Of a stretch of DNA of 64,000 nt, positions 22,919-33,407 are shown piece after piece. The DNA lies in NCBI GenBank assembly GCA_963848375.1, contig CAWKDK010000016.1, positions 124,001 to 188,000 of the forward strand. The letters are read 5' to 3'. The first letter of the stretch is position 1, and each line of letters opens with the position of its first letter. The notes beneath the pieces are model-generated. The model saw only the letters and a program-made list of their open reading frames with translations. It had not been told where the DNA came from and did not search any database. The DNA is from JAJPJE01 sp963848375. GTDB taxonomy: Bacteria; Acidobacteriota; Terriglobia; Terriglobales; Acidobacteriaceae. The translations under genes were made by a program, and so were the position numbers.

Positions 22919-25615
22919 CTAATTCGGCTTGGCTGCCGCGTGTAGGGCCGATTGGAATTCCGGGTTCGAGCGAAGCTGGTTAAAAGTCGGCGAGTGTAAG
23001 GCTGTGTCTGGCTCTACGCCAGCATTCACGGCCTTTCTCAGGTAATCGATTGCGGATTGATCTTGTCTAAAGTGAGCGGCCACAAGAGAAGCGTTCAGCA
23101 AAACGTAGGGATCGCTGGAATCCATATTGAGAGCGCGCGTGGTCCAATTCTTCGCTTCTGCGTTATCACCGAGCATTGCATGATAGACGCCGATCTCGCT
23201 GATGCGTTCAACGTCGCGAGGGTTGATCTTCAGCTGCTTTTCAGCCTGAGATATCGCCGAGCGATAGGTAGCTTGCGCCTGCTCCCGCTTACCGGGGATC
23301 CAGTAATACGCTTCCGCGAGATTGCCGAGCATGGAAGAATCCTGCCGATCTAGTTCGACAGCTTTTTCATACGCTTGAGCTGCCTGGGGAAACTTGCCAA
23401 GATAGAAATACACAGTTCCGAGATTCGCAAAAGCAGCCGCATTCGGACGAATTGCGATGGATCTCTCGAGGGGCGGGATCGCTTCTTCATAGCGTCCAGC
23501 AGAGGTCAGGGCACCGCCGAGGTTGTAGTAACTGCGGTAGTTGTCGGGCGCGAGTTCGGTCGATTGGCGGAAAGACTGAACTGCTTCGGTGTAGCGGCCG
23601 CGCGTGTAGAGAAAACTGCCTAACCAATTGTAGGCTGCCGCATATTGCGGACGCATGGCAATGGACTCGCGATACGTCGCCTCTGCGTCATCGAAGCGTT
23701 TGAGATTTTCGTAGGCGAGTGCGAGCGCACGATAGGTGTCGTCGTCATTCGGATCAAGGCTGAGGGCGTGCTGCGCCTGTTCGACTGCGCGTTCATATTG
23801 TCCCGTCTGGTTGTAGACGGCTGCCAGACACGCATATCCGGCAGGGGAGTTTGGCGCCAGCGAAACGGATCTCTGACATGCCTGCTCGGCTCGATGCAGC
23901 CAGTTTGCGTCGTGCGTGATTTCAAACTTGTGCTGATAACTCTGTCCGAGTCCGGCATAGGCCAGGGCGTAATTCGGATCGCGCTCGAGTGCGTGCTGGA
24001 AGACTTCAATCGCGCTATCCACATTTTCCGGCTTCTCGTAATCCTGGAGATAGCCGCGGCCGCGCAAGTAGAAGTCATAGGCGGCGGGCTCGGTGGTGCC
24101 ATGATTCGCAAGCGCGGTCTTATCCGTGGAGTGCAGTTCGAGATCGAGCGCATTGAGCACACTGTCGACAACCTGATCTTCCACGGAAAAGGCATCGCTC
24201 GCCTTGGCCGTGATAGTACCCGCGCGCAGTTGGCGCAGGGTTTGCGCGTCCACCAGGTTGTAATTGATACGCATCATGTTGCCGGATTGCTGCAAGCTTC
24301 CTTCGATCACCATATTCACGCCCAAGGTTCCGCGTGCCTGTTGCGCAGAGGCGATGTGCTGCGTGCGAATCTCAGCAGGCGGAACAACCTGCAATGCGTA
24401 GCTTCGCGGCAAGGACCCGAGCTTGGTGGTGAGTGTTTCAGTTAAGCCACTGCTGAAGGCCTGGGTACTGGGATCGTTGTCGAGGGCACGAAAAGGCAAG
24501 ACCGCAACGTGACGAGTTTGGCCGATGCTATTCGTCGGGCGTGATCGGCTTCGCCATATCCCTAATCCAATGGCGAGCACCAGAAGGATTAGCATGGCAA
24601 TGAAAACAATACGTGACCGATACCACGGGAGAGCAGACGTTAGCGGCGCACCGCGACCGCCATGCTCAACGATGTCGAGATCGTGCAGCAGTTCTGTTGC
24701 GGTGGCATAGCGATCGTCGGGTCGCTTGGCAATCATCTTGAAGACGAGTTGCTCAAGCGCCGGCGGGATGGTGGGATTGGTATTGCGGATTGCGGCAGGA
24801 GTCTCCCGCAAGATGCGATCTGTAGTGCCGACGAAGGTGTCGGCGCGGAACGGATTTATCCCGGTGAGCACCTCGTAGAACACCACTCCCATAGAGAAGA
24901 TGTCGGAGCGTTGATCGGGAACCTGCTCCATGAGGATCTCGGGCGACATGTATGCCGGAGTCCCGCTGATGCTCGTACTCTTGCTGGTGGTGGGACTCGA
25001 GTCGCCTGTGAGGTCGCTGTGAGGCAGGGTCTTGGCTAATCCGAAGTCGAGGATCTTAACCTCGTTTGCCGGGGTAATGATGATGTTTTCCGGCTTGAGA
25101 TCGCAGTGGAGAATTCCACGAGCATGAGCTGCAGCAAGAGCTTCAGCGCATTGCCGGGCGAAAGAAAAAAACTGAGCCGCACCGATAGGCTGCTTTACGC
25201 TCCGGCGAAGAGTTTCTCCCTCGACAAATTCCATGACGAGGTAGAGTTCGCTCTCCTCTTCCAGAACGTCGTACACGGCGGCCATGTGCTGATTGGAAAT
25301 GCTGGAAGCGCGCTCAGCCTCGCGGAGCAAACGCTCGCGGTACGTGGGATCGCCGCTGGCTTGGGGAGTAATGCGCTTGAGTGCGACGGAACGCTTCAGA
25401 ACGGAATCGTCCGCACGATAAACCTCGCCCATGCCACCGACGCCCAGGCATTCGCGAATGGTGTAGCGTCCAACACGCGAGCCAATGGGTCTATCCGCTG
25501 ACGAGTGGTTTGCCCCCGTGAAGGCTTGCCGTTCTGCCATAAGCACCCACGCTTGTGATTCAGAGCCGGAACAGGAATCGGGGTCTGGAGACTTCCGAAC
25601 TTCAGTTACGCTCAT
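22919..25615 (-). CDS. Serine/threonine protein kinase with TolB-like domain and TPR repeats
   Basis: 898 aa. The kinase domain (51-315) has the glycine loop LGVGGMGEVYRAD, Lys80 (VALKRI), catalytic loop HCDLKPEN (Asp172), DFG at 190-192 and MSPE. The usual HRD arginine is Cys171, so this is a non-RD kinase and may not need activation-loop phosphorylation. One transmembrane helix (337-354) follows. Outside it is a TolB/FlgO-like domain (HVAVLPFRALDNDPSTQAFS, ~368-480), then about nine TPRs (~530-890), with clear units such as YAAAYNWLGSFLYTRGRYTEAVQSF. This kinase-TolB-TPR plan is common in Acidobacteriota. The start at 25615 has AAGGAAGGAG. Substrates are unknown. Confidence 0.9.
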   Translation of the reverse strand: MSVTEVRKSPDPDSCSGSESQAWVLMAERQAFTGANHSSADRPIGSRVGRYTIRECLGVGGMGEVYRADDSVLKRSVALKRITPQASGDPTYRERLLREAERASSISNQHMAAVYDVLEEESELYLVMEFVEGETLRRSVKQPIGAAQFFSFARQCAEALAAAHARGILHCDLKPENIIITPANEVKILDFGLAKTLPHSDLTGDSSPTTSKSTSISGTPAYMSPEILMEQVPDQRSDIFSMGVVFYEVLTGINPFRADTFVGTTDRILRETPAAIRNTNPTIPPALEQLVFKMIAKRPDDRYATATELLHDLDIVEHGGRGAPLTSALPWYRSRIVFIAMLILLVLAIGLGIWRSRSRPTNSIGQTRHVAVLPFRALDNDPSTQAFSSGLTETLTTKLGSLPRSYALQVVPPAEIRTQHIASAQQARGTLGVNMVIEGSLQQSGNMMRINYNLVDAQTLRQLRAGTITAKASDAFSVEDQVVDSVLNALDLELHSTDKTALANHGTTEPAAYDFYLRGRGYLQDYEKPENVDSAIEVFQHALERDPNYALAYAGLGQSYQHKFEITHDANWLHRAEQACQRSVSLAPNSPAGYACLAAVYNQTGQYERAVEQAQHALSLDPNDDDTYRALALAYENLKRFDDAEATYRESIAMRPQYAAAYNWLGSFLYTRGRYTEAVQSFRQSTELAPDNYRSYYNLGGALTSAGRYEEAIPPLERSIAIRPNAAAFANLGTVYFYLGKFPQAAQAYEKAVELDRQDSSMLGNLAEAYYWIPGKREQAQATYRSAISQAEKQLKINPRDVERISEIGVYHAMLGDNAEAKNWTTRALNMDSSDPYVLLNASLVAAHFRQDQSAIDYLRKAVNAGVEPDTALHSPTFNQLRSNPEFQSALHAAAKPN

Positions 25616-25767
25616 CTTACGCCAACTCCTTCCTTCGGCGTCGGATCTACGGGCCCTTACCTACATTTGGCGGGTTTGCAACCTTATGGCGGCACGGGAA
25701 CAATCGCCCGCTATCCTGTTCGTGGTACGCTGTTTTCATCCTCCAGAGCTCGTTGAATTCAGGAACT

Positions 25768-28113
25768 ATGCGCAAGTTGTACTACTTCGTCCCCGTCCTA
25801 TTGATCTCAAGCCTGCTGTTCGCCGAAGGCACCCAGAGCTGGGAACAATCGAGCTACGATGAGTTTGAAAAAGGCACATCCAAAGGGGTCGCCATTCACA
25901 GCAATGGCCATCTCGAATTGGCGCCGCCGCTGAAGGCGATTTCCACGACGCCTTCAACATTCCTGTGGGCACTTGCAGCCGATGCAACGGGCGACATTTA
26001 TGCCGCCGCCGGATCACCGGCGCGTGTTTACCGAATTACCCCACAAGGCCAAGTCTCGATCATTTTCGAGCCCCAGGAATTGCAGGTGCAGTCCCTGCTG
26101 GTTGACAAGGACGGCACTTTGTATGCGGCCACCTCTCCCGATGGGAAGGTCTACAGGATAGTGCGCAAGCCTGGCGTATCGTTTCCAAATCCCACGCCCC
26201 CAGCGAAAAAAGATGTTTCGACCGAGGCAGAGATCCCGAAGAATGTTCCCGTCGATAGCGCATACACGGCGACAGTTCTGTTCGAGCCTAAGACCAAATA
26301 CATATGGGATCTAGCGGAAGATTCGCAGGGGCGGATCTACGTGGCCACCGGGGATACAGGAGAGATTTTCCGGATTGAGAAGAATGGCACTGGAGCGCTT
26401 TTCTTCAAGAGCGATGAAGCGCATATACGCGCGCTCACGGTAGATCGCAAAGACAACTTGATTGCGGGATCGGACGGAAGCGGGCTGATTTACCGCATAT
26501 CGCCCTCAGGAGATGCTTTCGTGCTCTACAGCGCTAACAAGAAAGAGATCACGGCGCTGGTGGTCGACCCAGATGGAAACATCTACGCTGCCGGCGTAGG
26601 CGACAAGCGGATGACGACAACACCAATGGTCACGCCGCTACCCGCTGCGGCTGCGGCAGGCGGGGCAACGCCCACGGCGGTCCCGAATGCCAGTGCTTTA
26701 GGGGCGACGCGAGCGCCAGCGCTGCCGGTTGGGATCACAGGTGGATCGGAGATCTACCGCATTGCACCGGATGGATCGCCGAAGCGGATATGGAGTTCAC
26801 GAGACGACGTGGTCTACGCCCTGGGATTTGACCGGCAGCTTCACCTGCTGGCGGGCACCGGAAACACCGGACGGATCTTCACGGTACTGGACGACGACAG
26901 CTTTATCGATATCGGTAAGGTTAGCGCCACTCAAGTTACGTGTATGACGCAGGCGCCGGCGGGCGGCCTCTATCTCGGGACAAGCAATCTGGGGAAAATT
27001 TTTGAGCTGGGTGGCACTCCCGCGAATGATGGGAATTACGAGAGCGACGTCTTCGATGCGAAGATTTTCTCGCATTGGGGTAGGACTGCGATCCGCGGAA
27101 CGGGAGCCTTCGATGTCTACGCGCGAAGCGGGAACGTCGACAATCCTGATCGCAATTGGAGCACCTGGAGCAAGGTCGACCTCGCCAAAGACGCGCCTGT
27201 AGCTGTCCCGCCTGCGCGATTTCTGCAGTGGAAGGTAGTGCTGCATCCGTCGACTCCGGCGCCGAACGTCGATAGCGTGCTGGTGAATTATCTGTCGAAG
27301 AATGTAGCTCCAGAAATCAGCGAAGTTTATGTGCAGCCGGGTGCGCGGTTCCCGGTTGCGCTCAAGAACGTCGAGAATGTTCCAGTGACCGTCGGCCCAG
27401 CGACTGGGGGCACGCAAGGACGCTTTGAAGTTCCCGCGGTGGCAGTGCGCGATCGCGACTCGATCGCGGTGCGATGGAGTGCGCGCGATGACAATGACGA
27501 CTCGCTCGTGTACGCGGTCTACTATCGAGGCGAGGGTGAAACCGCGTGGAAGCTGCTCAAGGGCGAGTTGACCGACAAGTATTACTCGTTCGACTCCAAC
27601 GTGCTGCCAGATGGAGGCTACACGCTGAAGGTGGTGGCGTCGGATGCGCCATCGCATTCGCCCGAGGAAGCTCTGACGAGTTCAAAGCTAAGCTCCTATT
27701 TTGAGATCGACAATACTCCACCTGAAGTCGTGAACCTGAATGGCGCCTATGAGCAGGGAGCGATTCGTCTGACGTTCCGGGCGATCGATGGATTTTCGCC
27801 AATCCAACGCGCGGAGTATTCGGTGGATGCAGGTGTCTGGCAGGTGATCGAGCCGGTTGGGCAGATTTCGGATAACCGGGTGGAGAGCTACGACGTAGCG
27901 CTTGGACTGTCGGAGACGCCGAAGTCGGATGGCGATGTGGTCGCTGCGAAGCCTTCTGTGCGGCCGCAAATCGTTGTGAAGGCAATCAAGAAAGTGCCAG
28001 AGTCTACGCCCGCAGAGCCAACGCTGGCTCCCCAGGAGCACGTTGTGATTGTGCGTGTGTACGACCGGTTCGACAATATGGGATCAGCGAAGGTCGTGGT
28101 TCGGGCGAAGTAG
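25768..28113 (+). CDS. Secreted beta-propeller protein (NHL/SMP-30-like), Ig-like C-terminus
   Basis: 781 aa. The signal peptide is LYYFVPVLLISSLLFAEG. Residues ~50-430 hold repeats of the type D..G.IYAA....RVYRI (ATGDIYAAAGSPARVYRITP, DGNIYAAGVGD), i.e. a beta propeller. An Ala/Thr/Pro-rich insertion at ~290-320 interrupts one blade. The C-terminal half (~470-781) is beta-rich, with VNYLSKNVAPEISEVYV and FEIDNTPPEVVNLN, like fibronectin/Ig modules. The ATG at 25768 was chosen because it opens the signal peptide. It is divergent from the kinase gene (152 bp). Function is unknown, probably periplasmic or surface binding. Confidence 0.8.
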   Translation: MRKLYYFVPVLLISSLLFAEGTQSWEQSSYDEFEKGTSKGVAIHSNGHLELAPPLKAISTTPSTFLWALAADATGDIYAAAGSPARVYRITPQGQVSIIFEPQELQVQSLLVDKDGTLYAATSPDGKVYRIVRKPGVSFPNPTPPAKKDVSTEAEIPKNVPVDSAYTATVLFEPKTKYIWDLAEDSQGRIYVATGDTGEIFRIEKNGTGALFFKSDEAHIRALTVDRKDNLIAGSDGSGLIYRISPSGDAFVLYSANKKEITALVVDPDGNIYAAGVGDKRMTTTPMVTPLPAAAAAGGATPTAVPNASALGATRAPALPVGITGGSEIYRIAPDGSPKRIWSSRDDVVYALGFDRQLHLLAGTGNTGRIFTVLDDDSFIDIGKVSATQVTCMTQAPAGGLYLGTSNLGKIFELGGTPANDGNYESDVFDAKIFSHWGRTAIRGTGAFDVYARSGNVDNPDRNWSTWSKVDLAKDAPVAVPPARFLQWKVVLHPSTPAPNVDSVLVNYLSKNVAPEISEVYVQPGARFPVALKNVENVPVTVGPATGGTQGRFEVPAVAVRDRDSIAVRWSARDDNDDSLVYAVYYRGEGETAWKLLKGELTDKYYSFDSNVLPDGGYTLKVVASDAPSHSPEEALTSSKLSSYFEIDNTPPEVVNLNGAYEQGAIRLTFRAIDGFSPIQRAEYSVDAGVWQVIEPVGQISDNRVESYDVALGLSETPKSDGDVVAAKPSVRPQIVVKAIKKVPESTPAEPTLAPQEHVVIVRVYDRFDNMGSAKVVVRAK

Positions 28114-28352
28114 GCGCGTATCACCGCAAAGGGTTCTATCGAAGCCGCTGAGACAGACAAAGCTGCTTGCTAACAGCGGGATAGAAGAGAAATGTCCCGT
28201 CAAGGCCCTTCAGGATATTCGTCGCGAAGGCTAGAAATGATCCTAGGGTTGTTCCGGCGTCACAACATCATGTGATCCGTTCCACTTCTTCCCGCAGCCG
28301 CATATGCGACATTCATACTGCTCTCGATTTTTGGGGTCAGAGGCCTACGAAA

Positions 28353-28778
28353 ATGAAGGGAACTGCTCACGTTGAACCCGCGCCCGCGGGTGCCGGCCTT
28401 CATGCTCACGCAGCTAAGCTAAGCGCGATTGTGCAGCGCTGCCCAGCCTGTCACAAGCCATGGACGAAACATCGCGTCGCGCTGATTGCCAGCCGGTTGC
28501 TGGGAGTCAATCAACTGAAGGCGACCGAAGAGGTCTTTCGCGCCGTAAAGGGCCACCACTGGGAGGTTCTGGAGGAGCTCCACGATCGCAGCGATGTGCG
28601 CAATTCACTGGAAGCGTATGCCCTTGGCTGCCCGGACCACCGGCTTCACATATTGGTGGTGCGGAGTCCGTTTGAACTGCACGTCGGGAACGAAATGCTG
28701 ATTTGTGAGCCTGTCTCGGAAACGGAACGTCCCAAGATCGAGGCGCTGATCGCGGAAAACACCCGGATGCATTCCTGA
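28353..28778 (+). CDS. Hypothetical protein with CxxC motif
   Basis: 141 aa, soluble, no signal peptide or membrane helix. A CPAC motif (IVQRCPACHKPW, residue ~30) and a later LGCPDHRLHI (residue ~94) could make a zinc site. The middle is helical (ASRLLGVNQLKATEEVFRAV) and the end strand-rich. The start ATG at 28353 is behind only a weak AGAGG. No family was recognised. It stands alone between the propeller gene and the convergent TonB receptor. Confidence 0.5.
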   Translation: MKGTAHVEPAPAGAGLHAHAAKLSAIVQRCPACHKPWTKHRVALIASRLLGVNQLKATEEVFRAVKGHHWEVLEELHDRSDVRNSLEAYALGCPDHRLHILVVRSPFELHVGNEMLICEPVSETERPKIEALIAENTRMHS

Positions 28779-28861
28779 CTCGCCGGTACGACGCCACGTA
28801 ACAAGACTGATTAATTCACCGGCGGAAAACCTTGCAGTTTTAAACTGAGCTATCTCAGAGC

Positions 28862-28891
28862 AAAAAAAAAGCGGACCGATTACGGCCCGCT
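28862..28891 (-). terminator. Intrinsic terminator, minus strand
   Basis: AGCGGGCCG and CGGTCCGCT pair around TAAT, followed on the minus strand by nine T. It is a backup terminator about 360 bp after the receptor gene. Confidence 0.75.
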
Positions 28892-29208
28892 AGTTAAAGC
28901 TCTTTACCGCTCCCGGTGCGGCTCCGAGCAACTAAGAACTTTTTTGCGGCCTGACCATTTGGAACCCTTCCGTACACTGCGAAAGCGCCCAGTTTCTGGA
29001 TCAGGCAAAGCGAGAATCTTCGGCTGATTTCGCTCTTCCGGCATTTACTGCCGTGGCATCAGCCCGAGGATACTTAGGCAAATCAAATACCAAACCAAAG
29101 TTATTGCTGTACAAGTACTTATCTCGAATTCTTACGGTTCTTTTACGCAATTTGGAAAATGCGCAGCTTGGGCTTACCAAATCTCATACTTGCTGAGCGT
29201 TAAAGAAG

Positions 29209-29238
29209 TGCGGGAGCCGGAGAATTCGGCTCCCGCAT
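29209..29238 (-). terminator. Terminator hairpin of the TonB receptor gene
   Basis: TGCGGGAGCCG at 29209-29219 and CGGCTCCCGCA at 29228-29238 form a perfect 11-bp stem. On the minus strand CTTCTTTA follows. It begins 12 bp after the restored stop codon at 29251. Confidence 0.75.
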
Positions 29239-29250
29239 TCAGGACAAGGT

Positions 29251-32200
29251 TTAGAAGTTGAATGCGAAGCGTGAAGCGAACAGTTCGAGCCGGCTGGTAG
29301 CTGTAAGGCTGACCATACCAGCTGTTCCCGACGGTTCCCGCAGCATTGATCAACTGCTGTGTGTTGTATCCCGATTCATATGCCTGATAAGTAGCTGCTC
29401 CGTTGTAGAGTCCTAGGCCTCCCGGAAGTATGGGAGAAGGATTCCATGTGGAGTTCATGCCGCCGTAGTAGTTCGTGACAGCATGCTGGTTGAGAAGGTT
29501 GAGAACGTTGAACTCGAAGGCTAATTCCTGCGCCTCTTTTTGCTTGTTCACCTTCCACGACTGAACGAGATTGAAGTCGGTCTGGGTGAACCACGGGGTA
29601 CGGAAGACGTGCGGCGTGACCGAGGGTGACCGCGCCTGTCGTCGGATCGACCGACATATTGGCAAATTGACCACGACCGAAAACGTCGACACCTTCCGAT
29701 ACTTCAGACCCGAACATGGTACCAAGATCGATAAACGAGCTGATCGGAGTACCCTGATAGGCGCTCTGGAAGATGCCGAAGACGGTGCCCATACCGTGTC
29801 TTCTGCTCCAAGGCAAGTCGTAATAGGCGTAGCCCTTGAAGGTATTCGGACGATCCGTAGGCAGTGGCCCGTTATTCGATTGGCCGTTTTGCCCGAAGTA
29901 ATAGAAAGGCTCGTCGAATGCACGGGTCGTATCGGGCGAGTTACGTCCTACACCGCCGCCGTCGGTCTGATCGGTGGTGGTCAAGCCAGTGTAGTTGCCC
30001 CACAGGCTGCTCCACGTGTAACTGAACATGCCGGAGAAACCGTTGCTGGCTCGTTTGGTTAGCCGAATCTCAACTCCGTCGTAGTTGCGAACGGCCTTGG
30101 GGTTGGGAGGGCAAGAGGCGCAAGTGCCGAACGGGGCTCCAGGATCTGCATTAAATGCCATTCCCGGGAACCCGAAGCCTTGACCCAGGGATTGCAGGAA
30201 GTTCGCGTAAGTATTGATATTCGCATTTACGCCTTCGCCGGGGTTGACGATTGTGTAAATCTCGCCCCAGTCAGGATCGGCCAAGGAAGCGTCTTCGATC
30301 ACGTGATCGAGACGACGGCGATCCCATCGAGCTTCGAGAGCCCAATTCCGGCCGATCTGGTAATCAACGCCTATGCTTGTTTCATGCTGACGATACGGCT
30401 TGAGGTTGGGCATCACCGGCTCGTAGGGACGCAGGTTGATGTTCTCGATCAAGGAAACGCCGCTTCCCGCGTCCGTCAGGCTTGCAGGAACGTTGCCGCT
30501 CGCAAAATTAGCGCCGGTCGTCGGCGAAGCGCTTGGGCACGCCCGGTTATTGACGTAATTGAGGTCGATGCTGGCAACATTAAATCCTTGCGGCGTACCA
30601 TCCGGGCCGAGGGCATAGGTGCATTCTTCATATGCCTGTGCGCCGAACGAGGTTTCCGCAACCAGCAGCTTCATGACGTCGTTGTAGACGCCGTAGCTGC
30701 CGAAGATTTTCATCTTTCCAGTCCGCAGCGGATCCCACGCGGCACCGACTCGCGGAGCGATTTTGTCGCCCCACCCGAAATCGATGGTGCGAATATTGAT
30801 ACCAGTCGGAGCGGGAAGGCTTTCTTTCTCGACCCGGATGCCGGCGTTAATGGTGAGGCCGTGCCCGATAGTCCACGCATCCTGAGCAAAGAATGCATGA
30901 TTCCAGTCAGAGGCAGGATTGGGTTCGACCGTGGCAAAGTCCACAACCTGAAGGAATCCATACTGTCCAGCACAAGTTCCCCAGGGATTCTGCTCCAGAA
31001 GCGCGCAGTTTGCGCTACCGGTCTGAGTAAGAGGGTTGTAGTTCTGGTTGGGGCCAGTGGCCAACGTCGCGTTAGGAACGTTGCCGTTCTGGCTGATCAG
31101 ATTCACGAGGTGGTTGAGTTGGTAGCCGAACTTGAAATTGTGGGTACCGCCCCAGCCCGACTTAAAGATTGCTAAGTCCTGGTTGAACTGGAAATGCTTG
31201 TTGGCGTTATAGAGTGTGTACGAGCTGTTGTAAGGCTGAGTCTGCGTGCCTTGCCCGGCAATCAGTCCAGAGCCAGCCGGAAGCGGATTGCCCAGCTCAT
31301 CGGTGGCGCCACGGTATTCCAGTTGAGATTTGGACTTGTCGTGGGCCAGCCGAAGTCGTGATAGTTCTCGAAGAAGTATCCGAACCGGGTGGTGGCGACC
31401 ATCTTGTTGTTAATGGTGATATCAGCGCCAAAGTTGTAGGTTGAGTTCGGCGCCGACCAACCGATGTTGGGGGCATACTGCGACATCGGCGATTCGATGC
31501 CAACATTCAGGTAGCCGGGCTCCAACGGATCTGCGTGAAGGGGAATGCTCGCTCCGGTCTCACGGGAATACTGATACAGCCAGGAAGAAAAGAGACGGAT
31601 CCTCCTCGTCGCCGCAAAGTCCAGGCGGCCGGTGGCGTAGTACTGCGACTCGATCCTGGTTGAAGTGCTGCATGCCGATCGTAGGCGAGCTGCTGTACTG
31701 GCTCAGTCCGGCAGGGTTGAAATTAACATTTCGGCCGAGTTTGTCGTAGAAAGGTGCAAAACCCGCAAAGAGGAAGAGCTTATCTTTGATGAGCGGGCCG
31801 CCGATGGTAAAGCCCGGCTGGAAGACATTGAAGTTGTCCTTCTGAGGGCTGTACACCTGGGATTGCGGCTCGTTTGTTGCGGGGTTTACGACAGAAGCCG
31901 TTGGATCATAACGCAGGTACTGGGAATTCTGATTGGCGTCGGTTCTCGATCCCTCGTAGGTGCCGAATACCGAGCCATGCCAAGTTGTTGCTGCCTTTCT
32001 TCATGATCACGTTAGCCACGCCGCCGAGCGCACCACCGTGTTCAGCTTCGATGCCAGAGGTCTTGATCTGGACTTCCTCGATGAACTGGTAGGGGACGTT
32101 GGCTTTGGAATAGCCACCGATGATGTTTTCGGTGTCCTGACCTTCGACCAAGTAGCTGTTTTCGGAGTCGGCGGCGCCGCCGATGGAATAGCCGACTGAC

Positions 32201-32759
32201 AAGCCATTGCCGCTGCTGCCAGGCAGAGAGCCACCGGTACCGACCGAGACGGGTTGAACCCAGAGTGGTTCGTTGCGAGCCGAAGGCGCGAACTGGATCA
32301 TGGACTGAAACGAGCGGCCGTGCGGCACATTGCCGAATGACATCTTGCTCGATGTTCGTCTGTGTTGTTTGGGTCGTGGTATCGACAAGGGCGCCCTCAG
32401 CGCTTACATCGACCACGGTCTCAGCTGGTTCCCACTTGGAGGACGAAATCAACGGACGGCAGGTGGCCAACTTCGATTACCAGGCCTGACTGCTCGGCGG
32501 TCGAGAAGCCTTTGGCAGTCACTACAATTTTGTATGTGCCAGGTGGCAGGTTCGCAAAACGGTAATAACCGCTGTTATCGGTAACGACCTGCTTGCTGCC
32601 GATCATCGAGCTGCCGGTGACAACCACTTGGGCACTCGCGACGACGGCTCCGGATGATTCCTTAATGATGCCTTGCAATCCGCCCGTCGTTTCCTGGGCG
32701 AACAGAGGCGCAACAAGCAGAACGGTCAGTGCGACCAGCCTGCGCAAAATTGAGCTCAT
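29251..32759 (-). pseudogene. Oar-like TonB-dependent receptor with carboxypeptidase-regulatory domain, seven frame breaks
   Basis: Starting at ATG 32759 (AGGAGCG site, signal peptide RLVALTVLLVAPLFAQ), the frames join into about 1,165 aa. In order: a CarboxypepD_reg-like domain (GGLQGIIKESSGAVVASAQV), the plug (VPHGRSFQSMIQFAPS; GGVANVIMKKGSNN), and barrel strands ending FTLRFNF, the typical outer-membrane C-terminal Phe. Breaks lie near 32430, 32329, 31980, 31650, 31308, 29620 and 29263. All but 31308 are repaired by removing one base; 31308 needs one added. No large deletion or extra stop exists within the correct frames. Such receptors take up large substrates across the outer membrane with TonB. 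As written it makes no receptor. It is either a very recent pseudogene or error-rich sequence. Confidence 0.85.
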
Positions 32760-33407
32760 AAACGCTCCTATGCCTGCCAATTGAGGATTTTGTTCTTTGT
32801 GATCCCAACCAAACTGCGACTGAATACGTTCGTGCATTGTGACTTTCGCTCCAGACACAACAGCACTTGATGGATCGTTGATGGAGCTTGCGCGGACGGT
32901 CGGGACAGCCTGTGGCCGATGCAACCCAGGAAAGACAATTCCAACCGAACCAATGCTTCGAACCAACGGTTCAACGTACGGTCATAGGGAGATTCCTACC
33001 CCCAACAGAATTGTTTTTGATTGGCCCTTACCCATAGGGTCTGCCGCGGAAGAAAAATTGGAAGGCAAACCTTTGTAGCTGCCTTGGCAAGTCAACGGCC
33101 AAATGGAGAGCTGTGCGTTTGAGCGGATTTCTGATGAATAACTCCAAAGCGCTGAATCTGTACGGTATGACTCTGAATTATGAGTGTTTACAACATACTT
33201 TTGTATGATTGCCGTTCGCCAGCGAGATGCAGCTTGGATTGGTTGGGAGTGGCCGGACGTGAGTTCCTCCTACAAGTATTGGAATTCACAAATGCAATTC
33301 ATCCCAGTTTCCATACTATTCGTGGCAGTGAAGACTCATAACGTCCCGTTTTAAACGTTTTTGTGGGGCCTTGTGCCTTGCGCTGGGGTGTCGTAAGGTT
33401 TTCGGCG
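32760..33407. promoter_or_regulatory. Divergent upstream region of receptor and S9 peptidase genes
   Basis: 648 bp without a convincing gene. Short open frames here have no ribosome-binding site or recognisable product. It should hold the promoters of both flanking genes; none could be assigned reliably. Confidence 0.4.

Larger units (their letters stand above)
28779..29250. other. Intergenic stretch without a gene
   Basis: 472 bp between two convergent genes. It contains two hairpins that act as terminators on the minus strand, and otherwise AT-richer DNA with no convincing frame. Confidence 0.6.

Noticed and set aside
30180..31175. Plus-strand 331-codon frame over the TonB receptor
   Set aside because: Antisense shadow; the minus strand has plug and barrel motifs throughout.
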